The position numbers were made by a program, and so were the translations under genes. Source: an uncultured Neomegalonema sp. (lineage in GTDB: Bacteria; Pseudomonadota; Alphaproteobacteria; Rhodobacterales; Rhodobacteraceae). Taken from it: a DNA stretch of 64,000 bases. The DNA is taken from contig CALKBI010000013.1 of NCBI GenBank assembly GCA_937990185.1, positions 40,659-104,658 of the forward strand, written 5' to 3'. The notes under the pieces are model-generated. The model saw only the letters and a program-made list of their open reading frames with translations. It was not told the origin of the DNA and did no database searches. This document shows, in pieces, positions 45,165-54,301 of this stretch. Positions within the stretch are counted from its first letter, which is position 1; the number at the start of each line of letters is the position of its first letter.

Positions 45165-45259
45165 CTTTATGAGCGTTACCAGAAGAGTTTTGCGGTTTTA
45201 GCTGGCTTGATGTCTCGTCATAAATTGCCTGAACCATTGCCGATTTGTTTATCGGTATC

Positions 45260-45288
45260 TCGAAATGCGTTTGATGAAAACGTTTGCA
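45260..45288. promoter_or_regulatory. LacI-family operator(s) in the tctA promoter region
   Basis: TGAAAACGTTTGCA (45275-45288) is a 14-bp near-palindrome centred on ACGT, the classic half-sites of LacI/GalR regulators. Just beside it TCGAAATGCGTTTGA (45260-45274) is a weaker dyad. They are about 75-100 bp before tctA and ~100 bp from the divergent regulator gene. Confidence 0.65.
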
Positions 45289-45361
45289 TTACTGTTTTCA
45301 TTCTCTAGCCTTGGATTAAAGCACGAGCCAATAGAGCTTGAATAGGGAGGACGGGAGCTAG

Positions 45362-46888
45362 ATGGAGTTCCTGAGTTATTTTGGCGGGGTCTTTGAACCG
45401 CTGGCATTTGCGCTGCTTGTTGGGGGAACCATTGGTGGTTTGATTCTCGGTGCAACGCCGGGTTTGTCTCCAACGATGGCGGTTGCGCTTTTGATTCCGT
45501 TCACGTTTCATTTGTCCGCTACGCAAGGGCTGATTTTACTCGGCGCGGCCTATACGTCGACCGTAGCGGGGGGAGCTGTCAGCGCAATTTTGCTGAAGAT
45601 ACCCGGCGCACCTGCGAATATTGCCACCGCTTTGGATGGTCATGCGATGGCGAAAAAGGGTGAAGGCGCGCGTGCGCTGCATCTATCTTTTCTGTCCTCA
45701 GGGATAGGCGGCGTGATCGGCGTGTTGCTCTTGATCTTCCTGACGCCTCTTCTGGCACAATGGGCGCTGGCTTTCGGGCCGTCACACTTATTCTGGTTGG
45801 CGATACTCGGCGTGACCGTGATTGGATCGCTTGACTCCAAGTCATTCGTAAAAGGGTTGTTGGCCGGGTGTATTGGCCTTTGGCTGTCGATGATCGGCTA
45901 TGATGATATCCAAGGCGCACAGAGGTTTATTTTCCATGATGCGCTCGCAGGCGGAATCCATATTATTGCGGCGCTCATTGGTATTTTCGCGATCCCACAA
46001 GTTTTGGATATGTTTGCAAAAGGCCGCAGCAAAGCGAAGATTGAAGCCGTTGACGTTCCGCAACACGCTTTTAGCGCTTCTGCGAAAGAGATGGGACGCA
46101 GTGGACGGCCTTTGACGATTGGAACGATCATTGGCTCGATTGTCGGTTTGATCCCCGGCATCGGGGGGCAAATTGCGGGTCTTGTTGCTTACGATCAGGC
46201 GAAAAAGTTCTCGCCGCATAAAGACAAGTTTGGAACAGGCCATCCCGAAGGTCTAATCGCGGCTGAATCCGCGAATAACGCGATGGTCGGGCCGTCGCTT
46301 GTTCCACTCCTTACCCTTTCCATCCCTGGCTCGCCAACGGCGGCGGTTTTGCTGGGCGGTTTGCTCATCCATGGAATTTTCCCCGGCTCTGATATCTTCG
46401 AGCGTAACCCGGAAGTCATCTGGACGTTCATCAACTCGATGCTGATTGGTCAGATCTTCATGGTAATTTTCGGCATCGTTATCGCAAAACAAGCCGCGAA
46501 GATCGCACAGGCGCCTTTGCCGATTATGGCATCAGCGGTTCTCGTGCTGGCTCTCTTTGGCTCGTACTCAGTGCAGCAATCCATGGGCGATGTCTGGATC
46601 ATGCTGTCGCTGGGCCTCGGTATGTATTTCCTTGAGAAGTTCGGTTTTTCCGCTGCTCCGGTTGTTTTGGGCTTGATCCTTGGTCCAATCGCCGAGTCAA
46701 ACTTCGTCCAAGGTTCTTTGATTGCGGGCGCGCAATTTGATGGCCCATGGGCACAGGCGCAATACTTCACGACCGGAACACTCAACATCGTACTGATCGC
46801 GTTGGTTATTCTGTCGATTGGATACTCTTTCCTCTCGCACCGCGCCAGTGGTCGGGCGGCTGTGAATGTCGAAGGAGTGCAGGCATGA
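45362..46888 (+). CDS. Tripartite tricarboxylate transporter large permease TctA
   Basis: 508 residues with about 12 membrane segments. LILGATPGLSPTMAVALLIPFTF, GAAYTSTVAGGAVSAILLKIPGAPANIATALDGHAM and, in the repeat, GIIGSIVGLIPGIGGQIAGLVAYDQAKKFS and VPLLTLSIPGSPTAAVLLGGLLIHG in pieces are TctA signatures, with the two pseudo-repeats carrying PG-rich loops. It is the 12-helix subunit of a carboxylate/sulfonate importer driven by ion gradients. A GGGAGGACGGGAG sequence precedes the ATG. Gene order tctA-tctB-tctC is the reverse of the common CBA order. Confidence 0.93.
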   Translation: MEFLSYFGGVFEPLAFALLVGGTIGGLILGATPGLSPTMAVALLIPFTFHLSATQGLILLGAAYTSTVAGGAVSAILLKIPGAPANIATALDGHAMAKKGEGARALHLSFLSSGIGGVIGVLLLIFLTPLLAQWALAFGPSHLFWLAILGVTVIGSLDSKSFVKGLLAGCIGLWLSMIGYDDIQGAQRFIFHDALAGGIHIIAALIGIFAIPQVLDMFAKGRSKAKIEAVDVPQHAFSASAKEMGRSGRPLTIGTIIGSIVGLIPGIGGQIAGLVAYDQAKKFSPHKDKFGTGHPEGLIAAESANNAMVGPSLVPLLTLSIPGSPTAAVLLGGLLIHGIFPGSDIFERNPEVIWTFINSMLIGQIFMVIFGIVIAKQAAKIAQAPLPIMASAVLVLALFGSYSVQQSMGDVWIMLSLGLGMYFLEKFGFSAAPVVLGLILGPIAESNFVQGSLIAGAQFDGPWAQAQYFTTGTLNIVLIALVILSIGYSFLSHRASGRAAVNVEGVQA

Positions 46889-47403
46889 CAGCATCGCGCA
46901 CTCAGCACTTAGTTTCTTCGTCTATCATTTTGGTCATTGCTTTATTGGTGGGCTGGGTGAGCTTTACAGAGCAACCCGCCGAGGCATTCTTGTTCCCGCG
47001 ATTGATCTCGATCTTCTTTATGATCTTCGCGCTGTGGAATTTTATCCGTGCCGTCATGGGCTTGTCGAAAGTCGGAGAAGGTATCAGCGGACAGACCGCA
47101 CGAGCGATTTTTCCCGGTCTGATTGTAATGCTGATTTATATTTTCTGGGCGGCAAAGGGCTACGGCAAAGTGCCTGCACTCGAAGGACATTGGCTCTACG
47201 ATTGGGTCCGCCGGGGGCTTGGATTTTACACCAGCTCTACAATCGCGTTTTTCTTACTTTATTCGCTCTACGATCCTGCGCCGATTACGGACATCCGTAG
47301 TTGGTTGAAACGGATTGTAGTAACTGCAATCTTCATGGCGATTATCTACGGGCTTTTTGCATTGCTGCTGAAAGTTCAAACACCTCGAGGAATGATATTC
47401 TGA
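46885..47403 (+). CDS. Tripartite tricarboxylate transporter small permease TctB
   Basis: 172 residues from an ATG overlapping the tctA stop (ATGA). Four hydrophobic helices (LVSSSIILVIALLVGWVSFTE, RLISIFFMIFALWNFIRAVMG, IFPGLIVMLIYIFWAAKGYG, IVVTAIFMAIIYGLFALLLKV) and the early EAFLFPRLISI are typical of TctB. It is the small, poorly conserved subunit and is identified as much by position as by sequence. Confidence 0.88.
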   Translation: MTASRTQHLVSSSIILVIALLVGWVSFTEQPAEAFLFPRLISIFFMIFALWNFIRAVMGLSKVGEGISGQTARAIFPGLIVMLIYIFWAAKGYGKVPALEGHWLYDWVRRGLGFYTSSTIAFFLLYSLYDPAPITDIRSWLKRIVVTAIFMAIIYGLFALLLKVQTPRGMIF

Positions 47404-47443
47404 CCTGCGAATAAGTGGGCGGAGAACTGGGAGAGAAGAGACA

Positions 47444-48415
47444 ATGAAGACAATGATTAAAGCGCTTGGCGTGTCACTTGCTGCGGCGACAATGGCGTTT
47501 GCTGTGCCTGCGTCTGCTGAAGAGTATCCGTCACGGCCTATCGGTGTGGCTGTATCTTATGGTGCAGGTGGAGCGACCGACTTTCAGGCGCGCATCGTAA
47601 CGATGGTTGCCGGAAACGAAGATATGCTGGGTCAGCCGATCTACATTTTGAACAAGCCGGGCGCTGGTGGCCGTGTTGGTTGGAACTGGTTTGCTGAAGA
47701 AGCCGAAGCTGATGGCTATACAATGTCGGCGTATAACGTGCCTCACTTTATCGCTCAATCGATCAAAGGCGGCGTGAAATATTCGGTCGATAGCTTTGAG
47801 CCGATTGCAAACTGGGGTGCTGATCCGGCGGTTGTCGTTGTCGGTAAAGACAGCCCTTACAACACGATCCAAGAGATGGTTGATTTCGCGAAAGAAAATC
47901 CCGGTAAAGTGACTCTGTCAGGTGCTGGTCTCTTCGTTGGTCACCATATTGCTGCGCTGCAAATCCAAAAAGAAACCGGCGCTAAATTCGTTTACATCCC
48001 AACCAAAGGTGGCGGTGCAGCGGCTATGAAAGCTGTGATCGCGGGTGATGTTGTTGGCGGTATCAACAACCTGTCCGATGCCTTCCGTGCTGCTGAAGCG
48101 GGTAACGTGAAGATTTTGGCTGTTGCCGATCTGGAGCGGAATGACTTTTTGCCTGACGTGCCGACCCTGAAAGAATCCGGTTACGATGTGGACAACGCGT
48201 CGGTCAACTTCCGTGGTTTGATGGTTCCTAAAGGAACTCCACAGGATGTGATTGATGCACTGGCTGCAAAAGTGCCCGGCATGTTTGAACATGCTCGTGT
48301 GGTGAAACGGATGAAAGCGGGTGGTTCGCCTTTGCATGTTATGAACCGCGAAGAGGTTCAGGCAATGTGGGCAAAGCGTCAGGAAACCCTGGCCGAACTG
48401 CTTAAAGATCTCTGA
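47444..48415 (+). CDS. Tripartite tricarboxylate transporter substrate-binding protein TctC (Bug family)
   Basis: 323 residues with a Sec signal (KALGVSLAAATMAFAVPASA). YPSRPIGVAVSYGAGGATDFQARIV, ILNKPGAGGRVGWNWFA, KVTLSGAGLFVGHHIAALQIQKETGAKFVYIPTKGGGAAAMKAVIAGDVVGGINNL in pieces are Bug/TctC signatures. It binds a carboxylate or sulfonate in the periplasm and delivers it to TctAB. Located 40 bp after tctB and 63 bp before the dehydrogenase. Ligand is not readable; context suggests sulfoacetate or a similar acid. Confidence 0.93.
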   Translation: MKTMIKALGVSLAAATMAFAVPASAEEYPSRPIGVAVSYGAGGATDFQARIVTMVAGNEDMLGQPIYILNKPGAGGRVGWNWFAEEAEADGYTMSAYNVPHFIAQSIKGGVKYSVDSFEPIANWGADPAVVVVGKDSPYNTIQEMVDFAKENPGKVTLSGAGLFVGHHIAALQIQKETGAKFVYIPTKGGGAAAMKAVIAGDVVGGINNLSDAFRAAEAGNVKILAVADLERNDFLPDVPTLKESGYDVDNASVNFRGLMVPKGTPQDVIDALAAKVPGMFEHARVVKRMKAGGSPLHVMNREEVQAMWAKRQETLAELLKDL

Positions 48416-48478
48416 GCTAACCTTACTGTCGTTGCCTGCATTTGCGGGCAACGATTTCCCTTGATTAAGGATATCCCG

Positions 48479-49906
48479 ATGGACGCGCCCGCTCCCACTG
48501 AGCTGTCTCCTGAAGAGCAGATAATTGACGATCTGGTTGAGCGCGCCCGTATCGCGCAAGCTGCATTCGAAGATGGTGCGGATCAGGCTCGATATGATCA
48601 GGCGGCTCTGGCAATCGGTTGGGCGATTATGCAGCCGGAGCGCAATGCTGAAATGGCATCGCTGGCGGTTGAGACAACCGGCCTCGGCAATACCAAAGAT
48701 AAGATTACAAAGAACCATCGTAAGACCCTCGGCCTGCTACGCGATATTCAGGGAGTGGTTACGATTGGTGTTCTTTCCGAAAATAAAGAGACCGGTATCA
48801 CTGAAATCGCGCGGCCAAAGGGCGTTGTAGGGGCGGTTGTGCCGTCGACTAATCCGGTTGCGACACCGGCGAATAATGCGATCAATGCGGTGAAGTGCGG
48901 TAATGCAATCATCCTTGCGCCATCCCCGAAAGGTATTCCGGCTTGTGAGGTTTTGCTCGGCTATATTTATGCGGAATTCGACCGCATCGGCGTTCCGCGT
49001 GACCTCGTACAAATGGTCCCTGCACCAGCCTCGAAAGTAAAAACGCAGCGCTTGATGGAGACCGTTGATTTACTGGTTGTGACCGGCAGTCAGGATAATG
49101 TGCGCCGTGCGTATTCTTCGGGAACGCCTGCGCTTGGCGTTGGGGCGGGCAATGTCACTGTTATTGTCGATGAGACAGCTGACGTCGCACAAGCGGCGCA
49201 GAAGATTGCGGCCTCGAAGACGTTCGATAATTCAACATCCTGTTCTTCCGAGAACTCAATCATCATTGTTGATGCAATCTTTGATGAGTTCATGGCGGCC
49301 TTGCATCAAGCAGGCGGACGTTATCTGAGCGGCGACCAAGGCGATAAGTTGAAGGCGTCTCTCTTTGGCGGTGGCGGTTTGAACAAGCACCTTTTGGCGC
49401 AGGATATTGATAAAGTGATTGAGGTTGCGGACCTTGATGTGTCGGACGCCGATGCTGCGCGGTTCATTGTGATTGATGGTGCAGGCATTGGACCGGACCA
49501 CCCGGAATCTGGTGAGAAGCTATCTCTTGTAACCACGCTCTATCGTGCGAAAGATTTTGATGATGCAAAGGCGGTTGCCGAGCGTATTCTTGGACATCAG
49601 GGAGCAGGGCATTCCATTGGCTTGCATAGCGCCGATGATGAACGGGCGCGGTCCCTTGGTCATGACTTGCCTACATGCCGTGTCATCGTCAATCAGGCAC
49701 ATTGCTTCGCAACGGGTGGCTCTTTTGATAACGGAATGCCGTTCTCGCTGTCGATGGGATGCGGTAGCTGGGGCGGAAATTCCATTGATGACAATCTCAA
49801 CTACACGCATTTCATGAACACGACAAAGATCGTGCGGACGATCCCGGTGAATGAGCCTTCGCTGGATGCGATCTTTGGGGATTATTGGCGGATGGCGGGT
49901 AAATGA
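48479..49906 (+). CDS. CoA-acylating aldehyde dehydrogenase, sulfoacetaldehyde dehydrogenase (SauS)-like
   Basis: 475 residues from the ATG at 48479 (AAGG 8 nt upstream). GVVGAVVPSTNPVATPANNAINAVKCGNAIILAPSPKG in pieces, GVGAGNVTVIVDETAD and KTFDNSTSCSSENSIIIVD (catalytic Cys) mark the acylating branch related to AdhE and EutE. The product of such enzymes is an acyl-CoA, or in reverse an aldehyde. Paired with an AMP-forming CoA ligase and a carboxylate importer, it resembles SauS of sulfoacetate degradation, which reduces sulfoacetyl-CoA to sulfoacetaldehyde. This is a context-based assignment; other short acids are possible. Confidence 0.8.
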   Translation: MDAPAPTELSPEEQIIDDLVERARIAQAAFEDGADQARYDQAALAIGWAIMQPERNAEMASLAVETTGLGNTKDKITKNHRKTLGLLRDIQGVVTIGVLSENKETGITEIARPKGVVGAVVPSTNPVATPANNAINAVKCGNAIILAPSPKGIPACEVLLGYIYAEFDRIGVPRDLVQMVPAPASKVKTQRLMETVDLLVVTGSQDNVRRAYSSGTPALGVGAGNVTVIVDETADVAQAAQKIAASKTFDNSTSCSSENSIIIVDAIFDEFMAALHQAGGRYLSGDQGDKLKASLFGGGGLNKHLLAQDIDKVIEVADLDVSDADAARFIVIDGAGIGPDHPESGEKLSLVTTLYRAKDFDDAKAVAERILGHQGAGHSIGLHSADDERARSLGHDLPTCRVIVNQAHCFATGGSFDNGMPFSLSMGCGSWGGNSIDDNLNYTHFMNTTKIVRTIPVNEPSLDAIFGDYWRMAGK

Positions 49907-51429
49907 GCCGACCTTTTGCGATGGATCGTATCGAGGGGAAGTCGGTTAGAGATATAATCGACAGACATGCGGATGCCCGTCCAAACCGCGTATTTCTTAT
50001 CGATCCAACGTCGCGGCGGATGGTTACGTACCGCGACCTCCATATTTCAGCGCGTGCATTTGCGGCCAATCTGAAAGCTGAAGGATTGGTTCCCGGCGAC
50101 ACCGTTGCTTATGCAATGGAGAATGGTGTCGATGCTGTTCGTGTTGTTTTAGGATGCCTTTACGGAGGATACGTCGCTACTGCGATCAATCTGGTATCGG
50201 GCGTTTCGACGATTTCCTATGTCTTCGATCACTCATCCGCCACTGTCGTTTTTATTGATGGCAGCTCTGCTGAGTTGGTAAAAGAAGCAAGCGCTGAACT
50301 CGCCAATCCACCTCGCGCTGTCACAATTTCAGAGGACTGGTTTGAAGGCGGCGAAGACTCTGACTTTGCTAGTATTTCTGCGGATACTGATGGTTTGCTG
50401 ATGTACACGTCAGGAACCACGGGAAAGCCGAAAGGGGTGGTTCTTACTCACAAAAGCCTGCTTTCGGGGGGCGGCAATACGGCATTGGCTCACCAGCTTA
50501 CCAAGCGGGATCGGGCACTTTGCGTTCTGCCCGTGTATCACATCAATGGATTATGTGTGACGGTGATGGGGCCGCTGGCTTCCGGGGGCAGTGTTGTTAT
50601 GCCTCAGAAGTTTTCTGTATCGTCTTTTTGGGACCATCTACGGGATCATAGCTGTTCTTGGTTTTCTGTTGTTCCAACACAGATTTCCTATCTTTTGCAT
50701 CACTCTATGCCTGGGACTAAACTTAATGCATTGCGGTTTGGTCGCTCTGCCTCCGCGCCTTTGTCGCCTGATGTTCAGTCGGCTTTCGAGGACAAATTTG
50801 GCGTTCCGATTATTGAGACGATGGGGTTGACGGAAACTGCTGCACCGATTTTGTCAAATCCTCTTCCGCCGGGCGTGCGCAAAATAGGATCTCCCGGCAT
50901 TGCGTTTGGCAATGACGTTTTGATTGCTGATCCTCAACAAAATGAAATGCCACGCGGAGAAGAGGGTGAGGTCATCGTTCGCGGCCCGAACGTCATGCGC
51001 GGATACCGCAATAATGACGAGGCTACGGCGGCTGCATTGACCGCGAAGGGCTGGCTGCGGACTGGTGATTTGGGCCGTATGGATAAAGACGGTTATGTCT
51101 TCATCACTGGGCGTCTCAAGGAACTGATTATCAAAGGCGGCGAAAATATTGCCCCGCGTGAGATCGACGATGTACTGTATTCGCATCCCGATGTCATCGA
51201 AGCCGCAGCCTTTGCTAAAGCATGCGAGAATTACGGCCAAACTGTCGAAGCCGGTGTGCAAGTGCGCGATGGTGCGGGACTGTCTGAAGCGGACTTAATT
51301 GATCTATGCCGTTCAAAAGTTGGGGCATTTAAGGCTCCGGATCGAGTATACTTTTTGACTGAATTGCCAAAAGGTCCATCTGGTAAGATCCAACGGATGA
51401 AAGTGGCTGAAATCGTTGCAAAGTCTTGA
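49903..51429 (+). CDS. AMP-forming acyl-CoA synthetase, possible sulfoacetate-CoA ligase (SauT-like)
   Basis: 508 residues. The start ATG overlaps the previous stop (ATGA). MYTSGTTGKPKGVVLTHKSLLSGG in two parts is the A3 P-loop; ETMGLTETAAPILSN, GWLRTGDLGRMDKDGYVFITGRLKELIIKGGENIAPREID (A7-A8 region) and LPKGPSGKIQRMK with the catalytic Lys complete the ANL family. It activates a carboxylic acid to its CoA thioester via an adenylate. With the acylating dehydrogenase next to it, a two-step acid-to-aldehyde route is likely, as in the SauT-SauS pair. Specificity is inferred from context only. Confidence 0.82.
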   Translation: MSRPFAMDRIEGKSVRDIIDRHADARPNRVFLIDPTSRRMVTYRDLHISARAFAANLKAEGLVPGDTVAYAMENGVDAVRVVLGCLYGGYVATAINLVSGVSTISYVFDHSSATVVFIDGSSAELVKEASAELANPPRAVTISEDWFEGGEDSDFASISADTDGLLMYTSGTTGKPKGVVLTHKSLLSGGGNTALAHQLTKRDRALCVLPVYHINGLCVTVMGPLASGGSVVMPQKFSVSSFWDHLRDHSCSWFSVVPTQISYLLHHSMPGTKLNALRFGRSASAPLSPDVQSAFEDKFGVPIIETMGLTETAAPILSNPLPPGVRKIGSPGIAFGNDVLIADPQQNEMPRGEEGEVIVRGPNVMRGYRNNDEATAAALTAKGWLRTGDLGRMDKDGYVFITGRLKELIIKGGENIAPREIDDVLYSHPDVIEAAAFAKACENYGQTVEAGVQVRDGAGLSEADLIDLCRSKVGAFKAPDRVYFLTELPKGPSGKIQRMKVAEIVAKS

Positions 51430-51725
51430 TTCGGACTAAGTGCGAAGTGTGCTGACGATACGCTCAAAGCGCGAGTGATTTTACGTTGCTGTAACCACTA
51501 AAATAATTGTGACAGAATTTGTTAACCACACCAAATTATCTCCCACAGGAGTGAAAACTATCTGATTCATAAAGGTTAATTCGAATATTATCGTGATTTT
51601 ACAATGGTTCGATGCACCATACTGTTAACCTCATGTTAAGGTAAAACACACCCGATGTTTACCAAGTACGGTCAGGCTGGTCGTTATCGCTCCTCAATGG
51701 AGCACCAAAATTATAGGTGGGAAGC
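51430..51725. other. 296-bp intergenic region upstream of the protease
   Basis: The region has no open frame with a ribosome site. It is AT-rich and holds the promoter of the serine protease; several TTAACC/GGTTAA half-sites (about 51522, 51573, 51625) occur, with no clear dyad. No terminator with a strong stem is seen after the ligase gene. Confidence 0.45.
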
Positions 51726-53366
51726 ATGGCATTCGGATCAAGGCTATTGGGCGCTCTGACGCTGACCGGGGCATTTTGCTCCAGCGTCCAAGCTAATACT
51801 CTGGCGAGTGCGAATGCGTTTGCATGTGGTGTCGATGCGCCAAGTGTTCACGGGGATGCCGCCACACGCGCCTCCCTTGCGAAATATAGCCGTCGCGGCG
51901 CAACAGGCGCTGGCCTCGATCCTCAAACCCCATCTACTGTGAAGCTTCGCATTATTTATGAATACCCTGATCGTGTTGAGATTGATCATTGCGGCGGCAC
52001 TGTAATTGACAGCCAATGGATTGTAACTGCTGCGCACTGTGTCGCGGCTGACTCCAGTTGGGACCGCGTAGAAGTCATCGCAGGCGATAGTAATCTTGAT
52101 AGCGGAACGGCTACACGCCGTGTTTCCCGCAATGCGGTTTGTCATAGCGGGTTCGAATTTGATGGCCTGAAAGATGATGTCGCGTTGATTAAACTTGATC
52201 AACCGCTCCCAGGGAACATCCCTCCTGCTCAGATTGATCAACAAGGGACGACCTCGGCTCGCCGCGGCTCGACTGCACTTGTGGCTGGTTGGCCTGTTAC
52301 CGGTTTGAAGGCAGGTGAGCGTAATTTGAACAAAACCCAAGTTCAGCTAACGGACGTTCAAGTGCCGGGCTATATCACTGCCGTCAGTGCAAGCGGCGGA
52401 CCGGATGGCGTTTGTCGCGGAGAGAGCGGCGGACCATTGCTGACTTACGGTTCATACGGTCTACAGCTCGCAGGTGTGCTTTCTGGTATTCAACCGGGGA
52501 CACAAAACGGGCAGGGCGAAGAATGCGTACTTTCCGGGTATGAAATGTATTTCACCCCAATTGCTGCGTTCCGTCATTGGATGGATAACGTCCGTTATTT
52601 GTGCACGAACAACCCGGCTTTATGTTCCGGTTCAGGTTCCAGAGGTCAGTTGTTGGCTGACGCTCCTTTATATGATGGAACGGCGAAATCGACGAAAGCC
52701 GATACCCCTGCTTCCCCAGCTTATGTCGAAGCACCTAGACAACCAAAATACACACCAGTCTCTGCGCAACCAACCTACGTAGACGTTGCGGCGGCTCAAC
52801 CTGCCTACACGCCAGTTGCCCAGACACAACCGACTTACATTAACGTCTCACTGGATGAGCCGACCTATACTCCTATCGCGCAAACTCAGCCGACATATGT
52901 GCCAATTGCACAAACCCAGCCGACTTACATTAATGTTGCGCTAGAGGAGCCATCCTATATCCCGGTCGCACAAACCCAGCCGACTTATGTGCCGATTGCG
53001 CAAACTCAGCCTACGTATATTGACGTCTCCAATCAGTACGCATCAACTTATGAAAACAACTATCAGGTAGCGACTAAGCCAATTTATGAGAGCGCTACGT
53101 ATGAAGTTGCATCAAATTGGGCAGCAACGACTGTTGATTACTCGACGTCTAATTATGTCAGTGTTGGGAACGTAGATAGCTACAGCAGCTTCACACAGCC
53201 AGCAGCACCTCAGTATCAGGACTTTTCATTTGAGCCTGTTGCACCCGCATATATCGAGACAGTGCCTCAATACGATAATGTAAGTAATTACGAACCTGTA
53301 TATTCGGTTGCTTATGCAACACAGCCGATTAGCTCCGGATCAGTGTTCCAGCCCCATGCTTGGTAA
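51726..53366 (+). CDS. Secreted trypsin-like serine protease with C-terminal decapeptide repeats
   Basis: 546 residues. ATG 51726 follows GGTGGGAAG; a signal peptide ends near FCSSVQA. The S1 protease domain carries His104 (VTAAHC), Asp151 (KDDVALIKL) and Ser234 in CRGESGGPL, where GDSGG has become GESGG. After residue ~300 come ten copies of a decapeptide, QPTYxPVAQT-like (about residues 339-437), then an aromatic, low-complexity tail. The repeat zone is likely disordered or binds a surface partner. The 3' end overlaps the convergent argB by 38 bp. Related S1A-like proteases occur in several marine alphaproteobacteria, but no function is known. Confidence 0.85.
   Translation: MAFGSRLLGALTLTGAFCSSVQANTLASANAFACGVDAPSVHGDAATRASLAKYSRRGATGAGLDPQTPSTVKLRIIYEYPDRVEIDHCGGTVIDSQWIVTAAHCVAADSSWDRVEVIAGDSNLDSGTATRRVSRNAVCHSGFEFDGLKDDVALIKLDQPLPGNIPPAQIDQQGTTSARRGSTALVAGWPVTGLKAGERNLNKTQVQLTDVQVPGYITAVSASGGPDGVCRGESGGPLLTYGSYGLQLAGVLSGIQPGTQNGQGEECVLSGYEMYFTPIAAFRHWMDNVRYLCTNNPALCSGSGSRGQLLADAPLYDGTAKSTKADTPASPAYVEAPRQPKYTPVSAQPTYVDVAAAQPAYTPVAQTQPTYINVSLDEPTYTPIAQTQPTYVPIAQTQPTYINVALEEPSYIPVAQTQPTYVPIAQTQPTYIDVSNQYASTYENNYQVATKPIYESATYEVASNWAATTVDYSTSNYVSVGNVDSYSSFTQPAAPQYQDFSFEPVAPAYIETVPQYDNVSNYEPVYSVAYATQPISSGSVFQPHAW
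52740..53036 (+). repeat. Ten tandem ~30-bp repeats in the protease gene
   Basis: The unit encodes [QE]P[TAS]Y[ITV][PND][VI][AS]xx; the first copy is 9 residues, the other nine are 10. Individual units differ at third codon positions as well as in the encoded residues, so the array is old rather than freshly amplified. Confidence 0.9.
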
Positions 53367-54228
53367 ATAGCTCCAGCAAGACAGCATGAGGGGTGCGTCC
53401 ATCCAATATGACCACCCCGTCGACACCCTGAGACAGCGCCTCGAGCGCTGTTTCTACTTTCGGGATCATCCCTCCCGCGATCACGCCGCTTTCAATGAGA
53501 GCATGTGCTTCGGCGACAGTCATTTCCTCCAAGACTTCTCCGTCCGCACCTTTTACCCCCGGTACATCAGTTAAAAGCAAAAGGCGGGAAGCCTGCATTG
53601 CGCCTGCGATAGCACCCGCCGCAGTATCGCCGTTGATGTTGAACGTCTCTTCGTTTGTTCCGATGGCGACAGGGGCAACGACCGGGACGAGGTCAGATTC
53701 GCGAAAAACGTTTAGAACTTCAGGATTGACCGAGACGGGCTGTCCAACAAACCCTAGATCGATTTGCTTTTCTCCACCCGTTTCCTTGTCCTGAACTGTC
53801 CGTAGTAATTTTTCCGCGACAATCAATCGGGCATCTTTTCCGCTCAAGCCAACTGCACGACCTCCTTGCTTGTTTATGGCTGCAACGATTTCCTTGTTGA
53901 TTTTACCTGCAAGGACCATTTCCACGACTTCGACGGTAGCTTCGTCTGTGACGCGCAGGCCGTCTATAAAATCGCTCTGAATGTCTAAGCGTTTGAGCAT
54001 CTCACCGATTTGCGGGCCACCGCCATGGACGACGATCGGATGAACGCCGCATTGCTTCATGAGAGCAATATCGCGAGCAAAGTCATCCATCAAACTGGCA
54101 TCACCCATCGCGTGTCCGCCAAGCTTTACGACGATAGCTTCGCCGTCGTGTTTTTGCAGGTAAGGCAAGGCCACTGCCAGCGTACGTGCGGTGGCGAGCA
54201 TATCCCGGGATGTATTTCTGTCTGTCAT
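53329..54228 (-). CDS. argB: Acetylglutamate kinase
   Basis: 299 residues from the ATG at 54228. [57 protein letters not shown] in pieces, [46 protein letters not shown] and [13 protein letters not shown] are all conserved. The extra N-terminal helix ([16 protein letters not shown]) is that of arginine-inhibited hexameric forms. It phosphorylates N-acetylglutamate in arginine synthesis. A longer start at 54279 lacks a ribosome site. The stop lies inside the end of the convergent protease gene. Confidence 0.96.
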   Translation of the reverse strand: MTDRNTSRDMLATARTLAVALPYLQKHDGEAIVVKLGGHAMGDASLMDDFARDIALMKQCGVHPIVVHGGGPQIGEMLKRLDIQSDFIDGLRVTDEATVEVVEMVLAGKINKEIVAAINKQGGRAVGLSGKDARLIVAEKLLRTVQDKETGGEKQIDLGFVGQPVSVNPEVLNVFRESDLVPVVAPVAIGTNEETFNINGDTAAGAIAGAMQASRLLLLTDVPGVKGADGEVLEEMTVAEAHALIESGVIAGGMIPKVETALEALSQGVDGVVILDGRTPHAVLLELFTKHGAGTLIRS

Positions 54229-54301
54229 AGGGACGTCTTTAACGGGATAGAGCGATGAGGTGAACTGAAATTCTGCCATAATGCATGGCTAGGCACAGTA
54301 A

